64,000 bases of DNA from Candidatus Leptovillus gracilis (GTDB taxonomy: Bacteria; Chloroflexota; Anaerolineae; Promineifilales; Promineifilaceae). The stretch is from the NCBI GenBank assembly GCA_016716065.1, contig JADJXA010000025.1, positions 248,001 through 312,000 of the forward strand, given 5' to 3'. The notes beneath the pieces were generated by a model that made no database searches, was not told the DNA's origin, and saw nothing but the letters and a program-made list of their open reading frames with translations. The position numbers and the translations under genes are program-made. This document shows positions 33,563 through 42,876 of this stretch, piece by piece (the stretch's first letter is position 1; each line of letters opens with the position of its first letter).

Positions 33563-33603
33563 ACAGGGACGATTGTAGGCAACGACGGGAGAGCCGACAG
33601 TGT

Positions 33604-33657
33604 CCGATAGGGTACTTTTTTAGTATACTTTCGGGTACTTTTTTGGTGTACTATCGG
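33604..33657. promoter_or_regulatory. Repeat-containing operator/promoter region between divergent transcription units
   Basis: ccgatag (33604-33610) and ctatcgg (33651-33657) are inverted repeats. Between them gggtactttttt occurs twice, 23 bp apart (33610 and 33633). A TATACT hexamer reads on the minus strand inside it. It lies just upstream of the first gene of the minus-strand transfer train and about 260 bp from the divergent CHAT gene, so it is the best candidate for the operon's regulated promoter. No clear -35 was found. Confidence 0.45.
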
Positions 33658-33915
33658 GCATTTTATAGACATAACGCCAGAAGTGGCGGCAAAAGCACTC
33701 CCAACCAACCATCTGCGCCGTGCGGGCGGTTGCCACCAAAATGATGACGTAAGGCCGTGGGCTGCGTAATCCTGGCGAAAAGCACGCAGGGAAAGAGGGG
33801 GTTTTATTACCCATCTTCGCCAAATCGGTTACACTTCCCCTACCAGTTGAGCCACATGCTCACGCTTTGAAATCCGACAGTCAGTCAACATGATTCTGGT
33901 AGGAGGAAACCATCC

Positions 33916-36900
33916 ATGCCCCACAGCCTCAGCCAGCCGGCTGCCCTTAGTTGCCCCGCCTGCGGACGCTCCTTTACCGCTGACATGTGGCTCGCTGTAG
34001 ATGCCAGCGAACGACCCGACCTGCTCGACCGCATCCAGGCCGGAACCCTCCATGACCTGCTCTGCCCCCATTGCGGCTATCTCTGGCAGGCTGATGCGCC
34101 CCTTCTGCTGTATCGCCCTGGTGACATGCCTCCTTTGATTTTCTCTCCAGCGCAAGGGACAACAAAGGAACAGGACCGGGAACAGGCACAGGGATTACTT
34201 GGTTATCTGCACGATGTCCTGGGTAGCGCCTGGCGCGATGAATGGTTGGAAGCCATGCCCGCCATTCCGCGTGAATTTTTGCCCGCTGCCTTGAGCGATG
34301 ACCCGGAAGCCGCTATGCGCCAGATGACGGCGCAGACGGAACAGGCATTGGCGCGACTGCAAGAGGAAGACCCCGACGCCTATCGGGAACTGGAAGCCGC
34401 TGCCCGCCAAATGGCTGAGCAAAACTCGCCCGCTGAACAGGCTGCGGAACAGGGTCAATTCCCCCCAGGACTTGACCCCGCGAGAGCGCAAGCCCTAGCT
34501 AATGAATTGGTAGCCTGGATGCGACAAGAGACATTGGCTGGGGCTGAAGCCTACCTTGAGGCACGCAAAGCAACCTTATTAACGGACGAAGGCGCTTTTG
34601 TTATGACGCTGCTGGTGCAGTCGAACCCTGGCAACCCCACTGTCAGCGACCACCAGCGGCGGTTGGCGCGAGCGCGGGAGGTTGGCGTACCGGCTCTGTA
34701 TGCGGAAATTCGCCAACAGCGGGTTCAGGAGGCGCAAGCGGCGGAAAAGAGCCTGCCCCCGGCCGTGAGCAAGGTGTTGGCTGAACTGGCGCAAAGCGAC
34801 GTGGCGATCAACAGCCAGGATGACCTGGAGCGAGCGCTGGCGGCCCGGCCGGATTTGCAGGCCAGATTAGCAGCCGCTCTGGGCGGCGGCCCGGTCGCAC
34901 CACCCCAATTCGAGGCTGATTTACAACAGGCGCAGATCGGCAAACAACGCTACGTGCAGCGCGGCGACCGGCGTGGCCTGGACGAAGCGGCCGCCGCCTG
35001 GGAGCGCATCTTGCAGCACCCTGCCTTCCCGCAAACCGATAACTGGTTTCAACTGGCGGCGTTAAATAACAGCGGCGGGGTGTTTTTGCGTCGCTATTGG
35101 GCGCAAGGACAGCTTGCCGATCTGACTCGCGCTCTGGAATTGTGGCAGACTGCCGTGCAGCGCACGCCTCCCGATTCCCCCGACCTGCCGTCTCTCCTCA
35201 ACAACCTGGGGAATGGCCTGCGCAACCGCTACGCCCGCACCGGCCAGTTGGCCGACCTGGAAGAGGCCATCCGTGTCTACCAGACGGCCGTGCAGCGTAC
35301 CCCGCCCGATTCCCCCGAACTGCCTGTATACCTTAACAATCTGGGGAGTGGCCTCCGCGCCCGCTATGCCCGCACCGGGCAGTTGGCCGACCCGGCAGAA
35401 GCCATTCGCGCCTCCCAGACGGCCGTGCAACGTACCCCGTCCGATTCTCTCGAACTGCCTCGTAACCTCAACAATCTAGGTCTTGGCCTCCGCGACCGCT
35501 ACGCCCGCACCGGCCAGTTGGCCGACCTGGCAGAAGCCATCCGCGCCTCCCAGACGGCCGTGCAGCATACCCCGCCCGATTCCCCCGAACTGCCTATGTA
35601 CCTCAACAACCTGGGGAGTGGCCTCAGCGACCGCTACGCCCACACCGGCCAGTTGGCTGACCTGGAAGAAGCGATCCGGGTCTATCAGACGGCCGTGCAG
35701 CGCACCCCGCCCGATTCCCCCGACCTGCCCCGTAACCTCAACAATCTGGGGAGTGGCCTCCGCGACCGCTACGCCCACACCGGCCAGTTGACCGACCTGG
35801 AAGAAGCCATCCGCGCCTCCCAGGCGGCGGTGCAGCGCACGCCCCCCGATTCCCCAGACCTGCCGTCTCGCCTCAACAACCTGGGGAATGGCCTCCGCGA
35901 CCGCTACGCCCGCACCGGTCAGTTGGCCGACCTGGAAGAAGCAATCCGCGCCTATCAGACGGCGGTGCAGCGCACGCCCCCCGATTCCCCCGCCCTGCCC
36001 CTCTCCCTCAACAACCTGGGGAATGGCCTCCGCGACCGCTACGCCCGCACCGGTCAGTTGGCCGACCTGGAAGAAACCATCAGGGTCTATCAGACGGCCG
36101 TGCAGCGCACACCGCCCGATTCCCCCGACCTGCCTGTATACCTCAACAACCTGGGGAATGGCCTGTATACCCGCTACGCCCGCACCGGCCAGTTGGCCGA
36201 CCTGGCAGAAGCCATCCGCGCCTACCAGACGGCCGTGCAGCGCACCCCGCCCGATTCCCCAGACCTGCCATCTCTCTTCAACAATCTGGGGGGTGGCCTC
36301 CGCGCCCGTTACGCCCGCACCGGCCAGTTAGCCGACCTGGAAGAAGCCATTCGCGCCTCTCAGACGGCCGTACAACGCACGACCCCCGATTCCCCAGACC
36401 TGCCCCGTAACCTCAACAACCTGGGGAATGGCCTCCGCGACCGCTATGCCCGCACCGGCCAGTTGGCCGACCTGGAAGAAGCGATCCGGGTCTATCAGAC
36501 GGCCGTGCAGCGCACACCGCCCGATTCCCCCGACCTGCCGTCTCTCCTCACCAGCCTGGGGAATGGCCTCCGCGACCGCTGCGACCGCACCGGCCAGTTA
36601 ACCGACCTGGAAGAAGCGATCCGGGTCTATCAGACGGCGGTGCAGCGCACGCCGCCCGATTCCCCCGGCCTACCCCGTAACCTCAACAACCTGGGGAATG
36701 GCCTCCGCGACCGCTACGCCCGCACCGGCCAGTTGGCTGACCTGGAAGAAGCGATGCGGATTTACGAACAGGCATGTCTGTTGGGTCGGGAGCGGCAACC
36801 GGAAGCTGTCATCGTAGCTGCACGTAGTTGGGGACAGTGGGCATTGGCGCGACAGACATGGGATGAAGCCGTTCGGGCCTACCAATATGGCCTGGCAGCG

Positions 36901-38616
36901 CTAGAACAACTCTATCAGACCCAGCTCTTGCAGCACGAGCAGCAAAGCTGGCAGCGCGAAGGGCAAGGATTGTACGCTCGAACCGCCTACGCCCTGGCCC
37001 GCGTTGGCGATTTGTTCGCCGCCGCCATTGCTCTGGAGCAGGGGCAGGCGCGTGGCCTCAACGACCGGCTGGCCCGCGACGAAGCCAACCTGTTACAGGT
37101 GCAGCAGCAAGCGCCCGCCCTGTTCCAGCAGTATCAGGCGTCCGCTGCCCGCCTGCGGCAACTTGAAGCCGCCGAACGGCAAGAGCGCCTGACCAGCCCC
37201 GGTGCGGCTACGCCACCGGATTGGGCCACCCAGTCTGGCTGGGTCATCCACCGCCAACAGGTGCAGCAGGCCCGAACCGACCTGCAAACAGCCATCGCCG
37301 CCATTCGCCAGCTTGACGGCTATGAGCATTTCCTGCTGCCGCCTCGTTTCGAGGAAGTGGCAACGGCCATGCAACCCGGACACCCGCTCGCCTATGTCGT
37401 CACTACCCCGGCAGGCAGTCTGGCCCTCCTCTTGCATCGCCCCGCGCCCACCGCCGAAGTCCTCATCGAACCACTTTGGGCCGATGCCTTCACCACAGAT
37501 AACCTCGATGCCTTCCTGTTCAAAGAGGAAAACGGCCGGGAAGTCGGCTATCTATCCGGCCAATTCTCTGGTGGTACGATACTGCGCCGGGCGCTGGCGG
37601 ACGGCCTGCCTCACCTAGGCGCGAAACTGCTCTCTCCCCTGACCCACCGCCTGCACGCCCTCGGCCTCCAGCGCGTCACCCTCATCCCCGGCGGGCGGCT
37701 TAACCTGCTGCCCCTCCACGCGGCAACGCTCGCACACAACGACGACCAACCAACCAGCCCCCTTACCAACCAGCCCCCCACCTTCGGCGAGACCTTCACC
37801 ATCAGCTACGCCCCCTCCGCCCGCACCCTGACCGCCAGCCGCCGCCGTCTGGAAAACCAGGCCGACCAGTCCGCCACCCTGCTGGTCGTCGGCAACCCAC
37901 TGCCCTTGCCCGGTGAGATGAATGTCCGCCCCCTGCGCTACGCCCGGCCCGAAGCGGAAGAAATCGCCCTGCGTTTCGGCGGCACGCCCCATCTCTACTG
38001 CGAAACGGCCGCTACCCACGCTGCCATCACCGCCGCCATACCCGGCACAAGCTACCTGCACTTCTCCTGCCACGGCACGTTTGACCCGGAACAGCCCTTG
38101 CAGTCCGGCCTCATCCTCAGCGGCGGTGAACGGCTCACCCTGCGCCAGGTCTTGGATAACCTGCCCCTGAATGCCGCCCGCCTGGTGACGCTTTCCGCCT
38201 GCCAGACGGCGATCAGCGACTACAACGACCTGCCCGACGAGGTTATCGGCCTGCCCGCAGGCTTTCTCCAGGCCGGGGCCGCTGGCGTCCTGGGCAGCCT
38301 GTGGCCGGTGGACGACCTCTCCACGGCTCTGTTCATGGACCACTTCTACCTGCTCCACCGGGGTAATGGCACAGACGGCCTCGAACCGGCCGCCGCCCTG
38401 CAAGCCACCCAACGCTGGCTGCGTTGCCTCACCGTCGCCGAATTGAGTGATCTGTTTGCCGACTATCGTGCTGCCGCACCGGATGTCCCGATCGGCCGCA
38501 TGGCCTATGCGCTAGCTCAAGAGAAGTACGTCAATTTCACTCTGGCTGAAAACCAGGATATGACACCCTATGCCGACCCCTATTATTGGGCCGCTTTTGC
38601 TTTCTATGGGATGTAA
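33916..38616 (+). CDS. CpXC-TPR-CHAT protease
   Basis: 1566 residues, start preceded by AGGAGG. Architecture: a CpXC zinc-binding domain (Cys13, Cys16, Cys50, Cys53); a helical linker; about twelve 45-residue tetratricopeptide repeats (residues about 398-951, consensus AIRVYQTAVQRTPPDSPDLPSLLNNLGNGLRDRYARTGQLADLEE); a helical region; and a C-terminal CHAT caspase-like peptidase with LHFSCHG (His1386) and LSACQT (Cys1429), so the catalytic dyad is intact. TPR-CHAT proteases cut partner proteins on sensing a trigger, for example in Craspase and gasdermin-type defence. The next gene is 35 bp downstream, with a terminator after it, making a self-contained two-gene unit. The trigger and substrate are unknown; a defence or cell-death role is inference. 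Confidence 0.88.
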   Translation: MPHSLSQPAALSCPACGRSFTADMWLAVDASERPDLLDRIQAGTLHDLLCPHCGYLWQADAPLLLYRPGDMPPLIFSPAQGTTKEQDREQAQGLLGYLHDVLGSAWRDEWLEAMPAIPREFLPAALSDDPEAAMRQMTAQTEQALARLQEEDPDAYRELEAAARQMAEQNSPAEQAAEQGQFPPGLDPARAQALANELVAWMRQETLAGAEAYLEARKATLLTDEGAFVMTLLVQSNPGNPTVSDHQRRLARAREVGVPALYAEIRQQRVQEAQAAEKSLPPAVSKVLAELAQSDVAINSQDDLERALAARPDLQARLAAALGGGPVAPPQFEADLQQAQIGKQRYVQRGDRRGLDEAAAAWERILQHPAFPQTDNWFQLAALNNSGGVFLRRYWAQGQLADLTRALELWQTAVQRTPPDSPDLPSLLNNLGNGLRNRYARTGQLADLEEAIRVYQTAVQRTPPDSPELPVYLNNLGSGLRARYARTGQLADPAEAIRASQTAVQRTPSDSLELPRNLNNLGLGLRDRYARTGQLADLAEAIRASQTAVQHTPPDSPELPMYLNNLGSGLSDRYAHTGQLADLEEAIRVYQTAVQRTPPDSPDLPRNLNNLGSGLRDRYAHTGQLTDLEEAIRASQAAVQRTPPDSPDLPSRLNNLGNGLRDRYARTGQLADLEEAIRAYQTAVQRTPPDSPALPLSLNNLGNGLRDRYARTGQLADLEETIRVYQTAVQRTPPDSPDLPVYLNNLGNGLYTRYARTGQLADLAEAIRAYQTAVQRTPPDSPDLPSLFNNLGGGLRARYARTGQLADLEEAIRASQTAVQRTTPDSPDLPRNLNNLGNGLRDRYARTGQLADLEEAIRVYQTAVQRTPPDSPDLPSLLTSLGNGLRDRCDRTGQLTDLEEAIRVYQTAVQRTPPDSPGLPRNLNNLGNGLRDRYARTGQLADLEEAMRIYEQACLLGRERQPEAVIVAARSWGQWALARQTWDEAVRAYQYGLAALEQLYQTQLLQHEQQSWQREGQGLYARTAYALARVGDLFAAAIALEQGQARGLNDRLARDEANLLQVQQQAPALFQQYQASAARLRQLEAAERQERLTSPGAATPPDWATQSGWVIHRQQVQQARTDLQTAIAAIRQLDGYEHFLLPPRFEEVATAMQPGHPLAYVVTTPAGSLALLLHRPAPTAEVLIEPLWADAFTTDNLDAFLFKEENGREVGYLSGQFSGGTILRRALADGLPHLGAKLLSPLTHRLHALGLQRVTLIPGGRLNLLPLHAATLAHNDDQPTSPLTNQPPTFGETFTISYAPSARTLTASRRRLENQADQSATLLVVGNPLPLPGEMNVRPLRYARPEAEEIALRFGGTPHLYCETAATHAAITAAIPGTSYLHFSCHGTFDPEQPLQSGLILSGGERLTLRQVLDNLPLNAARLVTLSACQTAISDYNDLPDEVIGLPAGFLQAGAAGVLGSLWPVDDLSTALFMDHFYLLHRGNGTDGLEPAAALQATQRWLRCLTVAELSDLFADYRAAAPDVPIGRMAYALAQEKYVNFTLAENQDMTPYADPYYWAAFAFYGM
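35110..36765 (+). repeat. About twelve 135-bp repeats encoding the TPR solenoid
   Basis: The landmark accggcc/tcagttg recurs every 135 bp from about 35239 to about 36730. Adjacent units are so alike at synonymous sites that recent tandem expansion is likely. Most units contain gacggccgtg, encoding the QTAVQ step. Confidence 0.88.
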
Positions 38617-38651
38617 CCCACCCGTTTTTTATCGCCTACAGGAGAGAAAAC

Positions 38652-39809
38652 ATGTTCAACAAACCTGCCCCCGACCCGCAACCCTACGCCCCAACAGGCA
38701 CGACAACGCCCATTTATTTACCCCGTGGCGCCAATGCGCTGCTGGTGAAGCCCGGCGAAAGTTACTTTGTCATCAAAGTCCACAGCGCTCAGGCCGCCTT
38801 CTATGGCAGCATTTGGGAGCGGGTCAACCAGCTTCTCATCACCACGCAAGTTTCCCTCAACCATAGGCTGTTGGGAGACAAGCCGTTGAAAGCGATCCAG
38901 CGTTCTCGTGCCGTCCGGCGCAGGCAAGCCGAGAAGTTGGGTCTTAGTCCCAATCTGATTAACCTGGTTCCGGCGTCTATGACCCACGTCTCTGTTTCCA
39001 TCGAGTTCCTTTTAGACAAGGAAAACCGGCTGGTGGACCTGGCGGGACTGATCAACAGTGATTCGTTTCTGACGGCCGTTTCCCTGGCTCCCGGCGCAGC
39101 GTTGGTGGCGCAAACGATTGGTGGTCTGTCGGAGAAAATCATCCAGACCTTCCTGGAACCGGCTGAACAGCAGCCCATCTTGCAGTTCAACGGCGACTTC
39201 AACATCTCAGGCAATGATCTACAAGATGGTTATTATGCCATCCTGGGCACACGAGACGCCGACAACCCCTTGCCATCTCCCCTGCCGGCGCTGAGTATCG
39301 TTAATGGCGAGCTGCTGGGTGACGGGCAGCCGCTCTCTCAGCTTTCCTATGTCATCCTGGATGTACGTGTGGCGCCTGCTCGCACACGTGGCCTGAATGA
39401 TGGCGCTGTCTGGGCGGAGAAGCTGCGCCTGGCGGAAGGGACAGCGCAGCGGCTGGCCGCCGATCCCTTTGCGGAAACGGAAGAGAAGCGGCAGGCATGG
39501 CAGGAGTGCAAGGCGTTGATTAAAGAGGCGCAGTTGCTCCTGGCGTCTGATCCGAATTATCTGGCTCAAGAAGCCGATAACATCATCAAGGATTCGTACC
39601 AGCGCTGTTACAAAGAGATATTTGAGGCGGGCGAACGGGTCATCATGCGCGGCGAGAAGGGGTTGGAGTCGCTGGACGCGACGGCCGTAACCGCCGACCG
39701 GCAATTCCTGGGCATAGATCCCGGCGAAGACCTGAACGAAACACTGGGGAAGTATGCGGAGCAGGTGGCTGAATCACGGCGGATTTTGCGGGAGGCGGGG
39801 ATTGGGTAG
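38652..39809 (+). CDS. CHAT-associated protein, unknown fold (candidate substrate or effector)
   Basis: 385 residues. The ATG at 38652 is preceded by AGGAGAG; the earlier in-frame ATG at 38586 lies within the CHAT gene and is unlikely. Residues about 30-115 have a mixed alpha/beta pattern with GESYFVIKVHSAQAAFYGSIWERVNQLL. A Gly/Ala-rich, mildly hydrophobic stretch (DSFLTAVSLAPGAALVAQTIGGLSEKIIQTFLEPA, about 142-176) could insert into membrane. Then come a beta segment (LSYVILDVRVAP) and a long helical C-terminus. No family is recognised. Its position directly after the TPR-CHAT protease and before a terminator makes it the obvious partner or cleavage target. Confidence 0.7.
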   Translation: MFNKPAPDPQPYAPTGTTTPIYLPRGANALLVKPGESYFVIKVHSAQAAFYGSIWERVNQLLITTQVSLNHRLLGDKPLKAIQRSRAVRRRQAEKLGLSPNLINLVPASMTHVSVSIEFLLDKENRLVDLAGLINSDSFLTAVSLAPGAALVAQTIGGLSEKIIQTFLEPAEQQPILQFNGDFNISGNDLQDGYYAILGTRDADNPLPSPLPALSIVNGELLGDGQPLSQLSYVILDVRVAPARTRGLNDGAVWAEKLRLAEGTAQRLAADPFAETEEKRQAWQECKALIKEAQLLLASDPNYLAQEADNIIKDSYQRCYKEIFEAGERVIMRGEKGLESLDATAVTADRQFLGIDPGEDLNETLGKYAEQVAESRRILREAGIG

Positions 39810-39833
39810 GCTACGGCGTCTCACCCGGAGATA

Positions 39834-39866
39834 GGCAAAAAAGAGTCGCTTTTGCCGCAATTTTTA
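39834..39866 (+). terminator. Rho-independent terminator of the CHAT operon
   Basis: ggcaaaa (39834-39840) pairs with ttttgcc (39850-39856); the plus strand then reads gcaattttt. It lies 24 bp past the stop of 38652-39809. Confidence 0.65.
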
Positions 39867-39868
39867 GG

Positions 39869-40726
39869 TTATGGCGGATCCATCAGGTGCGTGGTACCTG
39901 TCATCACATGCTGCATGAATTCTAAGGTTTCATCCAGCAACTTCGCGTCTGCTCTCTGACCGATTTTGACGCCAAAGCGCACGCCTTCTCGGTCCTGCCA
40001 GGCCTGAGTGATCAGCTTTATCCATTGGGGATCCACAGAATTTCTGGCCCATTCAACCCCAGCTTTTTTGGAGTGGATTGCACCGGTATGGAGTGTGTGC
40101 ATCATGCGGCAATGCGTTAAAACCGCAAACGACTGACCAAATTGAGAGTTCCAAAAGTTCAGCGGATGATTGATTGACATGGCGAAGGCCTGCATATTGT
40201 GGACCAACGATATTTTCATTTCGCTCAATAGTTCATCTACAGGCACTGGTGGTATCAGTGTGTGAGCCTCTTGACCTGTCAAAGTAATCCCGCCCTCTCG
40301 CAATATCCAGCGGACATGCCAGTTGTTATCGTGTACGGATTGTTCAAACGTGGTACTACCATTATCAAAGTAATACAGTTTCTTTTCCCCGACGCCATCC
40401 AAATCATTGAGAGTACCGACACTTATGTATGACCCTTCTAAATGCCTGGCAGGATAACAATCAATCGCATAAACTTTTCTCTGAATAGCTTGCAGATGGC
40501 TTGCGTTTTCTGCGGATAGTTCAGTATTAAGCACGACCAAGAAATCCACATCGCTATCTAAATCAAAATCACCCAAAGCCAGCGAACCAACCAGGTAGAT
40601 GCCCACCAGATTTCCAGCTAGTTCAGCCTGCACGTCCGTCACAAAAATATGGAGTACTTCCCGGAGTTCCTGATAAGGATGATTGGGAACCCGGGTATCA
40701 TCAACAAATTTCTTTGGCGTCATCAT
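39869..40726 (-). CDS. Nucleotidyltransferase with DUF4111-like C-terminus (aminoglycoside adenylyltransferase-like)
   Basis: 285 residues from ATG 40726; 53 further codons of open frame upstream run into an inverted repeat and are probably not coding. The N-terminal NTP-transferase motif is intact: GIYLVGSLALGDFDLDSDVDFLVV (Gly47, Ser48, Asp59, Asp61). The helical second half, with HDNNWHVRWILREGGITLTGQEAHTLIPPVP, recalls the DUF4111 domain of ANT(3'')/AadA enzymes, which adenylate streptomycin and spectinomycin. Overall likeness is family-level only, so the substrate is open. It has no good ribosome-binding site and stands alone, adjacent to a transposon remnant. Confidence 0.68.
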   Translation of the reverse strand: MMTPKKFVDDTRVPNHPYQELREVLHIFVTDVQAELAGNLVGIYLVGSLALGDFDLDSDVDFLVVLNTELSAENASHLQAIQRKVYAIDCYPARHLEGSYISVGTLNDLDGVGEKKLYYFDNGSTTFEQSVHDNNWHVRWILREGGITLTGQEAHTLIPPVPVDELLSEMKISLVHNMQAFAMSINHPLNFWNSQFGQSFAVLTHCRMMHTLHTGAIHSKKAGVEWARNSVDPQWIKLITQAWQDREGVRFGVKIGQRADAKLLDETLEFMQHVMTGTTHLMDPP

Positions 40727-40838
40727 TTTGGGGTTAGGGGTGATGCAGACTGATACCTTCGGCCTCAGCCGCAGCCACCGATACAAGTTCAATACTGTCG
40801 CCTCTTCAGCCCGATAAACTGTTCTTGCTAGAGGAGAT

Positions 40839-41180
40839 TCAGGTAGAAGGGGTAAAACAAACATTGCTGTCACCAGCCGCCACATTTTCAGCTATCGGGC
40901 AGCGGATTTTGGCTCGTTGCCATTCGATGGAACGCTCCTTCCAGGGGAACTCATGGAAAACGTCGGGGCTGACCTCTAATTGACGAGCCAGAAATTGCGC
41001 CACAGCCGATGGTATTTCCTGCTTCCGCTGGGGAAACCGGCCCGCACATTGAAACCACTTGAGCAGCAACGTCCGCCCTAACTGGTTGTTGACCCCGATG
41101 GCTCGTTTGGCCATTTCCCGTTCCCCTGGTGTCAGTGTCCAGTGATCTATCAATTCATCAATCTTCCAATTTCGTTTCAT
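40839..41180 (-). pseudogene. Tn3-family transposase N-terminal remnant (DUF4158-like)
   Basis: 113 residues. The segment ELIDHWTLTPGEREMAKRAIGVNNQLGRTLLLKWFQCAGRFPQRKQEIPSAVAQFLARQLEVSPDVFHEFPWKERSIEWQRAKIR matches the start of Tn3-family transposases (DUF4158). Family members continue for about 900 more residues; here the frame runs into the inverted repeat and stops, so only the N-terminus survives. It is flanked by 36-bp perfect inverted repeats and is therefore a small deletion derivative of a Tn3-like transposon. No resolvase or passenger gene remains. Confidence 0.72.
40853..40888. repeat. 36-bp inverted repeat, left copy
   Basis: Reads taaaacaaacattgctgtca and continues to acatttt at 40888. 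It is perfectly complementary to 41274-41309. It is preceded by GGGG (40849-40852), as Tn3-family ends often are. Confidence 0.9.
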
Positions 41181-41273
41181 CTCACAACTCCTGGTTTGAA
41201 TGGTTTACCTGGGAAATCCCCAGATTCGTGAGATGAGTATAGGGTTTGCCCTTCCTATCACAAGTCAATTACC

Positions 41274-41309
41274 AAAATGTGGCGGCTGGTGACAGCAATG
41301 TTTGTTTTA
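41274..41309. repeat. 36-bp inverted repeat, right copy
   Basis: Begins aaaatgtggcggctggtgac and ends tttgtttta; exact reverse complement of 40853-40888. The outer CCCC expected opposite the left GGGG is absent, so this end may be damaged. Confidence 0.9.
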
Positions 41310-41349
41310 AGCCTACCAGGATCGGTCGCGTTCACCTGACCAGGTGTTT

Positions 41350-42840
41350 TTACGCCTCATGCGCCCAACCGTACAAATCACCATCCACCTGCGCTAAATC
41401 CAGCAGCTTCAGGCCGATGGGGCGCCAATTGGCCGTCGCCGACGCTGCCCATTCGCCACCGTCAGCGGCAAAGGCGCGCGCCGCCTCGCTCCAGCCCAGC
41501 CGCGAAAACCCCAGGTATAACACCCGCCACTGACCCGCTGCCGGGACAAACTGTCCGGTCTTGCTGATCAGGTTCGTCAATACCTCCCGCCCCGCCGCTT
41601 TGCTTTGCCATTTGCATTCTCCCAGCACCAGTATCTTTTCCATCGTGTTCACCCCCACCACGTCCACCTGCGCCTGGCTCGTCCATGCGCTGCCCACCTG
41701 GTCCACCAACGCCGCCCCTAAAGCCCCGCGCGCGCTGGCCCGCAGCGTCCACTCGCGACACAACTCTTCCCACGTATGGGTGGCGATGAAATCCAGGAGA
41801 TGCCGCTTGATCTCCGCCAACGCCAGATCCCCCTCCCCCAACGCCAACTGCGCCTGCCGCGTCGCCAGAAACCGGTAATAGAAGCGCAGATAGGGGTCCA
41901 CGATGTGATACCGGCCGAGCCGGGAGCTTTCACCGGCCGTCACCGGCACGCGCCGTTCGATAAAACCGGCGTCACGCAGGACGCTGAGATACTTGGAGAC
42001 GTGGCCTTGCGCCAACCCTGTGCGCGCGCCAATCTCTTTTTGCGTGCGGTCGCCGCGGGCAATCGCCCGCAGAATACTGACGTAATTGTGCGGCTCCTGG
42101 ATGAAATCTTGCAGCAGCAGGCGCGGCTCGGCCTGCATCAAGTTATCGGGGGTCAACAATTGCTGCCGTATGTTCTCCGAGATGCTCTGTTCCGGGTTGA
42201 TCCGCTCCCAATAGGCCGGGATGCCGCCCAACATGGCGTAAATCGCTACCCGCTCATCGGCCTGGTAGGCGGGGAAGAAATCCTGGGTATAGCCAAAGGG
42301 GATGGGTTGCAAGTGCAGCTGCCGGGTGGCACGGCCGTATAACGGCGCTTGATAGGACAGCATATGGCGCTGCATCATGCCCAGGTGGGAGCCGCATAAG
42401 GTCAGGAATAGGTTGCTCTGCTTGAGAACATGGTCCCACATGTTTTGCAGCACGCCGGCGGCCGCGGGGTCAATTTCCAACACATAGGTGAACTCATCCA
42501 CAAACAGCGCCAGTCGTTCGGTTTGGGCCAGATTGGCTACTTGCTGCCATGCCTGCTGCCAGGTGGTGTAGGTAAAATCCGGCGGCGCCGGGGCCTGGGG
42601 ATTGGCGAAGTTGTAGATGGTCTGGGAGAAGGAGCGTAGTTGGTCCAGACTGGAGGATGGCTCAGCCACCCAATAGAGCGCCCGCTGCTGTCTTTGCTGC
42701 ACCCATTGGGTGATCAGGCGGGTTTTGCCCACACGGCGACGGCCGTAGAGAATGAGCAGGGTGGCGTCCGGCGCGGCCCACAGAGCGTCGAGCAGGTGGA
42801 GTTCGCGCAAGCGACCTTTGAAGGTTTTGAACAAAGACAT
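41350..42840 (-). CDS. ATPase of the AAA/DUF234 (ATPase_2) family
   Basis: 496 residues. Walker A GRRRVGKT (33-40) and Walker B LALFVDEF open an AAA-like STAND ATPase of the type common in archaea and Chloroflexota. A winged helix follows (RTQKEIGARTGLAQGHVSKYLSVLRDAGFIERRVPV), then DPYLRFYYRFL and a C-terminal DUF234 region with VDVVGVNTMEKILVLGECKW, a PD-(D/E)XK-like nuclease signature. Such proteins are thought to act as nucleic-acid-responsive regulators or selfish nucleases on mobile DNA; the biochemical role is not established. Single gene, with an inverted repeat and a -10-like TATACT in its upstream region. Confidence 0.8.
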   Translation of the reverse strand: MSLFKTFKGRLRELHLLDALWAAPDATLLILYGRRRVGKTRLITQWVQQRQQRALYWVAEPSSSLDQLRSFSQTIYNFANPQAPAPPDFTYTTWQQAWQQVANLAQTERLALFVDEFTYVLEIDPAAAGVLQNMWDHVLKQSNLFLTLCGSHLGMMQRHMLSYQAPLYGRATRQLHLQPIPFGYTQDFFPAYQADERVAIYAMLGGIPAYWERINPEQSISENIRQQLLTPDNLMQAEPRLLLQDFIQEPHNYVSILRAIARGDRTQKEIGARTGLAQGHVSKYLSVLRDAGFIERRVPVTAGESSRLGRYHIVDPYLRFYYRFLATRQAQLALGEGDLALAEIKRHLLDFIATHTWEELCREWTLRASARGALGAALVDQVGSAWTSQAQVDVVGVNTMEKILVLGECKWQSKAAGREVLTNLISKTGQFVPAAGQWRVLYLGFSRLGWSEAARAFAADGGEWAASATANWRPIGLKLLDLAQVDGDLYGWAHEA

Positions 42841-42843
42841 ATC

Positions 42844-42876
42844 TATACGCCTATATTAGTATACTTGTAGCGTATA
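42844..42876 (-). promoter_or_regulatory. Inverted repeat around a -10-like box upstream of the AAA/DUF234 gene
   Basis: tatacgc (42844-42850) and gcgtata (42870-42876) flank agtata (42858-42863), which reads TATACT on the minus strand. No good -35 is seen. Possible autoregulatory operator. Confidence 0.35.

Noticed and set aside
33620..33823. 67-codon minus-strand frame upstream of the transfer operon
   Set aside because: It runs through the repeat/operator region, has odd composition and no ribosome-binding site.
40727..40885. Upstream extension of the nucleotidyltransferase starting in the inverted repeat
   Set aside because: It overlaps the transposase remnant and the 36-bp repeat; the NTP-transferase domain is complete without it.
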